In this document: positions 26,903 through 33,169 of the stretch, one piece after another
Position numbering within the stretch: the stretch's first letter is position 1
How the letters are laid out: each line of letters starts with the position of its first letter
Assembly: GCA_003244015.1 (NCBI GenBank)
Contig: QHBR01000167.1
Coordinates: forward strand, 1-33,169
Origin: Hyphomicrobiales bacterium
Lineage (GTDB): Bacteria; Pseudomonadota; Alphaproteobacteria; Rhizobiales; Beijerinckiaceae
Direction: 5' to 3'
DNA length: 33,169 bases
The notes under the pieces: generated by a model
Seen by the model: only the letters and a program-made list of their open reading frames with translations
Database searches by the model: none
What the model was told of the DNA's origin: nothing
Position numbers and translations under genes: made by a program

Positions 26903-27760
26903 TCAATGGCTGTGCGCCTGAAGCTGCCCGGGGCGCCACCGGCGCGAAAGGCCGCCGCTATCGAGCCATTTTCGCGTGCCGTCCGCCGCGCGTTGCATGA
27001 GATGATGCGACGCCGAGAAGTCATATGGCGATACAGTGAGCGGACAGAGCGTCGGCACTACGGTCACATCGATCTCGTCCGGGACCAGATCGAGATCACG
27101 GATGAGCTGCCAGGCGATCAACAGGTTGATTGCGTGCAAGGTCCTAGCGATCGCGCCTTTCGGAGGCTCTTTCACGGCGCAAGAATATCCAGTTGGAAGC
27201 ACGATAATTCGTGACGCCCCGAGGTCTGCCGCCACCCGAATGGGCGTGTTGGCGGCGATTGCGCCGTCCATCAGCGCTTGGCCGTCGATTCGAACGGGTG
27301 GGAAAATGCCCGATATCGCGGCGCTCGCGAGGACCGCGTCGATCGCGGGTCCCTTCGAGAGAAGAACCGGCATCCCCTGGACGTCGGTCGCGCAGACGTG
27401 AACTGGAATCGCCGCGTCCTCCAAGCGTGCGTAAGGCAAGTTGGTCTCGATCAGACGCCGTAGACCGCCGGGGTCGACGAAATGACCTTGATTCCTGAGA
27501 ATGCCGAATCCGCTGGCAAAGGTGAATGAAAAAATATCGCTGCGGCGCACGCTGGACCAGATTTCCGCGAGCCTCGCCGCGCCTTCCGCGTTGGGGGCCC
27601 CGGCGAAATAGCAGGCGTTGAGCGCGCCGACCGATGTGCCAATCACGAAATCCCGTTGCAATCCGGCGGATAACAGGACACCCAGCATTCCGACCTGGAT
27701 CGCGCCGAGACTCCCTCCGCCGGCAAACACGAATGCCGTCTTCTGTTCAGTCTGCATCAT
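26903..27760 (-). CDS. Patatin-like phospholipase
   Basis: Encodes 285 residues; a cytosolic or membrane-associated lipid acyl hydrolase with a Ser-Asp dyad. The oxyanion loop is GGGSLGA (14-20), the nucleophile Ser43 is in GTSVG (41-45) and the catalytic Asp165 in DGAIAAN. All motifs are present. It resembles the RssA/YchK-type small patatin family of bacteria. No secretion signal is found. It is on the minus strand between glnD and grpE, 155 bases from the end of glnD and 167 from grpE, with no evident co-transcription. Substrate is unknown, most likely phospholipid or lysophospholipid. Confidence 0.9.
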   Translation of the reverse strand: MMQTEQKTAFVFAGGGSLGAIQVGMLGVLLSAGLQRDFVIGTSVGALNACYFAGAPNAEGAARLAEIWSSVRRSDIFSFTFASGFGILRNQGHFVDPGGLRRLIETNLPYARLEDAAIPVHVCATDVQGMPVLLSKGPAIDAVLASAAISGIFPPVRIDGQALMDGAIAANTPIRVAADLGASRIIVLPTGYSCAVKEPPKGAIARTLHAINLLIAWQLIRDLDLVPDEIDVTVVPTLCPLTVSPYDFSASHHLMQRAADGTRKWLDSGGLSRRWRPGQLQAHSH

Positions 27761-27915
27761 AACAGCCCGCTTCGAATCTTCGCTCCATGGACGGAATTAG
27801 GCAACGGCGGCATTGTTAATTGGCCGGTGCCGGTCTGTCACGTATTTCTTCCTCCGATTGCCTTGGATGGCACTAGATAGAGACCATGAGCGGTTCATCT
27901 TGAAGCGCTCATGGT

Positions 27916-30738
27916 CTAAGGTCCGGTGCCGATCGCAAGGACGCCATCCTTCGCCGGATCGAAAACTCCTAAAATCGCCCGCCGAATCGCTTCTTGCCTA
28001 TGCGCGGAAGTAATTTTCTCCCCGGTAATATCGGTCACATAAAACACGTCCGCCGCCTTTTCGCCGAATGTCGCGATATGGGCCGAGGCTATGTTGAGGC
28101 TGAGCCTGGACATAATCGCCGTCAATTCATAAAGCAGGCCGGGCCTATCGAGGCCGGTCACTTCGACAACGGTGAAGCGGTTGGAAAGCGTATTATCGAT
28201 CGATACTTCTGGATGGATGCGAAAAACATCGCGGTCCTCTCCGGCCTGTCGCGTCCTTGCGGCGACCATGTCCCGCAGCCTAACTTGTCCGCTGAGCGCG
28301 CGCTCGATTGCGAGCACGATGCTGCCCGCCCGGCGCAACTCGTCTTCGTCGTATCTGAAAGCGCGCGAAATGAAAATTGTGTCGACCGCCATGCCATCGG
28401 CCGTCGTAAATACCTGCGCATCGACAATATTGGCTCCAGTTGCCGCGCACGCGCCGGCGACGGTGGATAAAAGCCTTGCATGGTCGGGCGCAATGACGGT
28501 CAATCCGGTGACGCTACGGTCCCGATCAACGAGGATATCGGTTATCGGCGCGGGTATCTCGACTTCGGTCATATTCAAGAGTTTCGCGTGCAGAAGCTTC
28601 TGCTCCAGTGTGGCCTTTAGCCAGTAGGCTTGGGGAAGACGCGCGGCATAGGCCTCGAAATCGAGGTCTGACCACTTCGGCAGCGCGCGGCGCAGTTCCT
28701 CGCGGGCCTGGGCGACGCGCTGTTTGCGATCAGTCGTGGAGTGACCGCCTGAGAGCTCCACCTCGGTCTCCCAATAGAGGGTGCGCAGGAGCTCGGCCTT
28801 CCAATTGTTCCAGACCCCGGGCCCCACGGCGAGGATGTCGCAAACGGTGAGGACCAACAGCATCTTGAGGCGTTCAAGGGTCTGCACGCGGCTGGCGAAG
28901 GTCGCAATCGTTTTCGCGTCGCCAAGATCGCGCCGCTGCGCGATATCCGACATGACCAAATGGTTCGCGACAAGCCACGCGACCGTTTCGGTTTCGGCGT
29001 CGGTAAGGCCGAGACGCGGACAGAGCGTGCGCGCGACATTCACCCCGGCGGCCGAATGGTCTTCCACTCGCCCCTTGGCGAGATCGTGCAGGAAAAGCGC
29101 GAGAATCAGCGCCCTTCTATTGCCGATCGACGGCAAAATCTCATTTGCCAGGGGAAGTTCCGTGGCAAGCCTTTGCGCTTCGATCTCGGCGAGGTTTCCC
29201 ACCGCGCGCAAGAGATGTTCATCGACGGTGTAGTGATGATACATGTTGAATTGCACAAGCGCGACGATGCGGCCGAATTCCGGGATGAAGCGCCCGAGAA
29301 CGCCGGCTTCGTTCATGAGCCGCAGCACGATTTCGGGCTCGTTGCGCGACGTCAATATGTCTAGAAACAGCCGGTTCGCTTCGGGATCGGCACGCAACGT
29401 CGCATCGATACGTTTCAGCGCCAGGGTGACATGCCTCGTCGCGTCTGGGTGGATCGCAAGGCCATTGCGGTCTGCGACCCAGAACAGCCGGATGAGATTG
29501 ACCGGATCGCGGGCGAAGACCTCTGGTCCCGTGACCGTGACACGGCCGTTTTCAACTTCGAAATCTCCAGTCGCGATGGCTGCCCGCTTGCGCCGCCAAG
29601 GCCGGAACCGGTCGAGCCTGGCGAATGGTTTGGCTTGCTTTTCTTCGAGCGCGGCGCAGACGATCGCGGTCAAATCGCCGACATCCTTGGCAATCAGGAA
29701 GTAATGTTTCATGAACCGCTCGACGCTCGCGAGACCGCCTCTCGCCGAATAGCCGAGCCGGTCTGCTATCCGGCGTTGATGATCGAAGCTCAGTCTTTCT
29801 TCCGCCCTGCCGGTTAAAATATGCAGGTGGCAGCGGACTCGCCAGAGAAACTCCTCGCAACGGCGGAACAGTTTGTATTCGGAACGGGTAAACACGCCGG
29901 CGCCGACAAGATCGGCCGCTTCGCGCAGCCGGTAGACATATTTGGCGATCCAAAACAATGTATTGAGGTCCCGGAGGCCGCCTTTGCCGTCCTTGACATT
30001 CGGCTCGACGAGATAGCGCGAGCGGCCGGCCCGCGCGATGCGGCTGTCGCGTTCGGCGAGCTTCGCCGCGACGAATTCGGCGGCCCTTCCTTGCACGATC
30101 TTGCGCTCGAACCGCGTCCGCATGGTTTCGAAAAGCCCGCTGTTGCCGAGAATCAGGCGCGCTTCAAGGAGCGCCGTGCGGACGGTCATATCTTCGCGGG
30201 CATGAACCAGACATTCCTTGACCAAGCGTGTCGAATGGCCGACTTTTTGGCCGAGATCCCAAAGCATATAGAGCATCGCCTCGGCGATGCGTTCCCCGCG
30301 CGGCCGCGCCGCGGGAGAGAGCAGAAAAAGAAGATCGATGTCCGAACCAGGCGCAAGGGTCGCCCGCCCGTAGCCGCCCACCGCCGCGATCACGAAGGCT
30401 TCGCCGGCCGGGCCGTTTGCGGCCGGATGAACATAGGCCGTCACATAGTTGAAAATCTCGCGGATAAGCTCGTCTTCGATATGGGCGAGATGGCCGGCGC
30501 AGGCGAGGCCACCCCCATTGGCCTGGAATGTTTCGCGGGCGAGCGCGCGTCCTTGGTCCAAGGCGGCGCGAAAAAGCGCGACCGTTTGCTGGCGCACGAC
30601 ATGAGCCGGTTCGCCCCCCGCATGGAGCGCCGCGATTTTGGCGCGCAGGCCCGCGCGATGGAAATAGGCCCCATTCGGCAAGTTGATCCGATGGCGCCGG
30701 GGCAGGACCGGCGACGCAGTCTCGAGCATGGCGTTCAT
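27916..30738 (-). CDS. glnD: Bifunctional PII uridylyltransferase/uridylyl-removing enzyme
   Basis: The nitrogen sensor of the cell: it adds UMP to PII under nitrogen limitation and removes it under glutamine excess. It has 940 residues from ATG 30738, which overlaps the gshB stop by 4 bases (ATGA); the frame is open further upstream but that part shadows gshB. The nucleotidyltransferase site GGYGR...GSDIDLLF is at 121-138. The HD domain (UR activity) has HD at 551-552 in LFLHDLAKG. Two ACT domains that bind glutamine lie near 740-820 and 850-930. All parts are intact. Linking it to gshB by overlap implies shared expression. Confidence 0.96.
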   Translation of the reverse strand: MNAMLETASPVLPRRHRINLPNGAYFHRAGLRAKIAALHAGGEPAHVVRQQTVALFRAALDQGRALARETFQANGGGLACAGHLAHIEDELIREIFNYVTAYVHPAANGPAGEAFVIAAVGGYGRATLAPGSDIDLLFLLSPAARPRGERIAEAMLYMLWDLGQKVGHSTRLVKECLVHAREDMTVRTALLEARLILGNSGLFETMRTRFERKIVQGRAAEFVAAKLAERDSRIARAGRSRYLVEPNVKDGKGGLRDLNTLFWIAKYVYRLREAADLVGAGVFTRSEYKLFRRCEEFLWRVRCHLHILTGRAEERLSFDHQRRIADRLGYSARGGLASVERFMKHYFLIAKDVGDLTAIVCAALEEKQAKPFARLDRFRPWRRKRAAIATGDFEVENGRVTVTGPEVFARDPVNLIRLFWVADRNGLAIHPDATRHVTLALKRIDATLRADPEANRLFLDILTSRNEPEIVLRLMNEAGVLGRFIPEFGRIVALVQFNMYHHYTVDEHLLRAVGNLAEIEAQRLATELPLANEILPSIGNRRALILALFLHDLAKGRVEDHSAAGVNVARTLCPRLGLTDAETETVAWLVANHLVMSDIAQRRDLGDAKTIATFASRVQTLERLKMLLVLTVCDILAVGPGVWNNWKAELLRTLYWETEVELSGGHSTTDRKQRVAQAREELRRALPKWSDLDFEAYAARLPQAYWLKATLEQKLLHAKLLNMTEVEIPAPITDILVDRDRSVTGLTVIAPDHARLLSTVAGACAATGANIVDAQVFTTADGMAVDTIFISRAFRYDEDELRRAGSIVLAIERALSGQVRLRDMVAARTRQAGEDRDVFRIHPEVSIDNTLSNRFTVVEVTGLDRPGLLYELTAIMSRLSLNIASAHIATFGEKAADVFYVTDITGEKITSAHRQEAIRRAILGVFDPAKDGVLAIGTGP

Positions 30739-31763
30739 GGATTCCGATGGCCTGGTGATCGGCGGATTCCGCGCGATTCCTCCAAGGTGGTTTCCGTTTC
30801 CGTGAATGACAAGGCCGAGCCACGGCGCAATTTTGCTTCGATCGCATCCCAGATCGCGACGGCGAGATCCGGACCGCCGAGCCGTTTGATCGCCCTGATC
30901 CCCGTCGGCGAGGTCACGTTGATCTCGGTCAGATTGCCGTCGATGACGTCGATGCCGGCAAAAAGCAAGCCGCGCCGTTTCAGTTCGGGGCCGATCACGG
31001 CGCAAATTTCACGCTCGCGCGGCGTAAACTCGGCCGCCGACGCGGTGGCGCCACGCGCCAGGTTGGCGCGGATGTCGTTTCCGGCCGGCACCCGGTTGAC
31101 CGCGCCCGCCGCCACGCCATCGACGAGGATGATGCGCTTGTCGCCATCTGCCACCCGCCGCAGAAAGCGCTGCACCACCCATGGCTCGCGAAAACTCGCC
31201 GCGAAGAGGTCGTAAAGCGAGCCAAAGTTTGGATCGCTGCGGGCAATTTTGAACACCGCCGCGCCGCCGTGGCCATGCAAGGGCTTCATCACGGCGTCGC
31301 CGTGCTGGTCAAGAAACGCTTCGATTGCCTCTCTATCGCGGGTGATAAGGGTCGGCGGCATAAGCTGCGGAAAATTCATGACAAAAAGCTTTTCCGGCGC
31401 GTTGCGCACGCTCGCCGGATCGTTGACGATCAGGACCCGTGGCTGCAATTGCTCAAGCAGATGCGTCGAGGTTATATAGGCAAGATCGAAAGGCGGGTCC
31501 TGACGCAAAAGGACGACGTCAAACAACCCGAGCTCTGTCGTTCTTGTGCCGCCCAGGGTGAAATGATCGCCTACGAGGTCGCGGACCTCAACCGGCGCCG
31601 TCTCGGCCACCACCCGGCCGTCGCGCAGCGAAAGCTTGTCGGGAGTGTAGTAAGATAGCCTGTGTCCCCGCGCGCGCGCCTCGATGAGGAGCGCGAAGGT
31701 CGAATCGCCCGCGATATTGATCTTGTCGATCGGGTCCATCTGGACGGCGACGTTCAAGGCCAT
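30735..31763 (-). CDS. gshB: Glutathione synthetase
   Basis: Joins gamma-glutamylcysteine and glycine with ATP to form glutathione, in the cytosol. It has 342 residues, some 25 longer than the E. coli enzyme at the C-terminus (a polar tail ending RRSPGHRNP). The ATP-grasp fold shows [28 protein letters not shown], then [22 protein letters not shown], the conserved C-terminal site with the metal ligands Glu/Asn. Start ATG 31763 has AAGAGGA upstream. It is first of a two-gene overlapping unit with glnD. The tail is not part of the core fold. Confidence 0.96.
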   Translation of the reverse strand: MALNVAVQMDPIDKINIAGDSTFALLIEARARGHRLSYYTPDKLSLRDGRVVAETAPVEVRDLVGDHFTLGGTRTTELGLFDVVLLRQDPPFDLAYITSTHLLEQLQPRVLIVNDPASVRNAPEKLFVMNFPQLMPPTLITRDREAIEAFLDQHGDAVMKPLHGHGGAAVFKIARSDPNFGSLYDLFAASFREPWVVQRFLRRVADGDKRIILVDGVAAGAVNRVPAGNDIRANLARGATASAAEFTPREREICAVIGPELKRRGLLFAGIDVIDGNLTEINVTSPTGIRAIKRLGGPDLAVAIWDAIEAKLRRGSALSFTETETTLEESRGIRRSPGHRNP

Positions 31764-31830
31764 CGAAATCCTCTTGCACCGGCGCGGCTAACTCCCGCGT
31801 TGGCGCATGGCACATGGCCGGGAGGATTCG

Positions 31831-32895
31831 TCAAGGGTGCCGCCGCATTGATTTTTCCTCGACGGACCCCATGGTAAGCACGCATTTTCCGATCGTCAGC
31901 CCGGATTGAACATCGCGGTGTGCCAGAGCAGCTTGTTCGAGCGGGTAGCACCTCGTGGGTGGCGGGACCAGCCTCCCTTGATCGAAATCTGTCAGCAAAT
32001 TGCGCATGATCCGATCGAGGAGGGAGACCTCGTCGAATAAATAGCTTAAATTGAAGGCCATGACGCTCTTGTTTTCGCTGGCGAGCCGCAGAACACCAAA
32101 ACGAGGCAGGAGCGCATAACGTATCATGGCCGCCAACGCGCCGGTCAGCTTTCCGTTGCGCGGTAAAATCCCGTGCGCCCCGTAGGCGACCAGCCGCCCC
32201 ATGGGCGCCAACAATCGCAAGCTCTGGCGCAGGGTTCGCCCGTTGGCATCGAAGACGGCTTGATACCCATTCGGCGCGTGATGGCGAGCTGCCGCGAACC
32301 AATTCTCGCCTGAGGCATCGATGACCGCATGCGCGCCCGCATCATTTGCCGCCTGAAGCTTATGGGTGGACCCGACGACGCCCACCGCGTGGATGCCCCG
32401 CAGACGAGCGAGCTGCAGCAACGCCCCACCTACGCCGCCCGCGGCGGAGTGGACGAGCACGGTGCTTGCCGGCCGGGGCGCCGCAAGTTCGTCCAGCGCA
32501 TAGGCCGCCGTGAGAAACACGACGGCTATGGCAGCTGCTTGTGGAGTCGTCAGGCGGCTGGGACAAGCGAAAACTTGAGGGCGAGGAACCGTGACTTGTT
32601 CCGCGTACCCTCCGAAACGGGTGAGCGCGATCACCCGTTTCCCGATGTCGAGGCCGTGTACTCCCTCGCCGAGCGCGGACACGCGCCCGGCGACCTCGAA
32701 TCCAGGCGTAAATGGCCAACCAGCGTAGCGCCAGGAAGAAGCATAAAGACCAAGCCGCGCGACGCAATCGGCGAAGTTTACGCCAGCCGCTTCCACGTCG
32801 ATCACCACCATGCCGGGGCTTGGCGTGGGCTGAGGCGCACTTACCATCCTTAGAGCGCGAAAACCTCCGGGATGAAGGATAGAAATTTGCCGCAT
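31831..32895 (-). CDS. Medium-chain dehydrogenase/reductase, quinone-oxidoreductase type
   Basis: Encodes 354 residues from ATG 32895; an upstream TTG 32934 is possible. N-terminal GroES-like domain: AAGVNFADCVARLGLY...GFEVAGRVSALGEGV. Rossmann site: VLVHSAAGGVGGALLQLARLRG (the AxxGVGG loop). No structural-zinc cysteine cluster and no catalytic-zinc His/Cys set are visible, consistent with the zinc-free quinone oxidoreductase (Qor/VAT-1-like) group that uses NADPH. It probably reduces a quinone or enone. It stands 68 bases upstream of gshB on the same strand, so read-through transcription is possible. Confidence 0.88.
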   Translation of the reverse strand: MRQISILHPGGFRALRMVSAPQPTPSPGMVVIDVEAAGVNFADCVARLGLYASSWRYAGWPFTPGFEVAGRVSALGEGVHGLDIGKRVIALTRFGGYAEQVTVPRPQVFACPSRLTTPQAAAIAVVFLTAAYALDELAAPRPASTVLVHSAAGGVGGALLQLARLRGIHAVGVVGSTHKLQAANDAGAHAVIDASGENWFAAARHHAPNGYQAVFDANGRTLRQSLRLLAPMGRLVAYGAHGILPRNGKLTGALAAMIRYALLPRFGVLRLASENKSVMAFNLSYLFDEVSLLDRIMRNLLTDFDQGRLVPPPTRCYPLEQAALAHRDVQSGLTIGKCVLTMGSVEEKSMRRHP

Positions 32896-33169
32896 GGAAT
32901 GGTCTTGCTCCCCGGCCTTGCAAGCGAAAGTCAAGAATTATGTTGTGTGGGAATGTCCAATTTGGCCGGGTATTGGAGGTAATGCCTATCAGCCCAGCTT
33001 CAACTGCGACCAGGTTCGCTCCGTGCCATGAGGCCATTGTGAAGCTTATGTCTGTACTTGGTCAATGGTCCAATTGCTTGGCCATAATTCCATGCGTTCA
33101 AAGGAAAATACGAAGACGAATACTGGCTTAAAGACGACGCGTGCATTCCTAGTGGTCTGATTCATTCGG
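32896..33169. other. Right-end stretch without recognised gene
   Basis: 274 bases upstream of the MDR gene. A plus-strand frame (32940-33131) and others are open, but no protein family or RNA is recognised. The gene to the right lies outside the window. Confidence 0.4.

Noticed and set aside
30739-31005. N-terminal extension of glnD upstream of ATG 30738
   Set aside because: It is Arg-rich out-of-frame reading of gshB, and the overlap ATGA at 30735-30738 gives a natural start.
1-33169. CRISPR array, prophage genes or a defence system
   Set aside because: I saw no regularly spaced repeats, cas-like proteins, phage structural genes or toxin-antitoxin pairs in any frame.

Overview
The window is high-GC bacterial chromosome that looks like an alphaproteobacterium of the order Hyphomicrobiales (Rhizobiales), possibly Beijerinckiaceae-like. 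The basis is the style of the proteins: a pyrB/PyrC-like pair, a gshB-glnD pair, an Sbp-CysT-CysW-CysA sulfate operon, a CopC/CopD pair and an OmpW porin. The genus is inferred; there is no rRNA or marker tree to confirm it.

Layout. 1-1651: two tandem paralogous unknown proteins (the first cut by the window edge), each followed by a strong intrinsic terminator, then a convergent secreted protein. 1927-4876: pyrB overlapping a PyrC-like gene that has lost dihydroorotase metal ligands, then a small secreted protein. 4960-9228 (minus): a complete sulfate/thiosulfate ABC importer in the order sbp, cysT, cysW, cysA, with ATGA overlaps. 9540-14696: a DUF1348 (NTF2-like) protein, UDP-glucose 6-dehydrogenase, a frameshifted cysteine-less flavoprotein of the disulfide-oxidoreductase family, and an orphan sensor histidine kinase.

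14831-16656 is the main accessory locus. An intact tRNA-Arg(ACG) has the last 16 bases of its 3' end repeated 1.7 kb downstream. Between the two copies lie debris of an IS21 istB gene, a frameshifted alpha/beta hydrolase and a fragment of an SRAP (YedK/HMCES-type) gene. I read this as a decayed genomic islet bounded by attL/attR. About 0.7 kb with no recognisable gene follows.

17354-26034: a secreted trypsin-like protease, a FabH-type ketoacyl synthase, two small conserved-looking proteins, a secreted SH3-domain protein divergent from a D-2-hydroxyacid dehydrogenase, then copC and a three-part CopD/cytochrome c/redoxin fusion divergent from an OmpW-like porin. 26096-32895 (minus): grpE, a patatin-like phospholipase, glnD, gshB (gshB and glnD translationally overlapped) and a quinone-oxidoreductase-like MDR protein.

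Most of the window is housekeeping metabolism: pyrimidine synthesis, sulfate uptake, glutathione synthesis, PII/nitrogen signalling and copper handling. I found no CRISPR array, prophage or obvious defence system. The points most worth following are the tRNA-bounded islet, the CopD-cytochrome-redoxin fusion, the PyrC-like protein with missing ligands, and two single-base frameshifts that may be real decay or assembly error.
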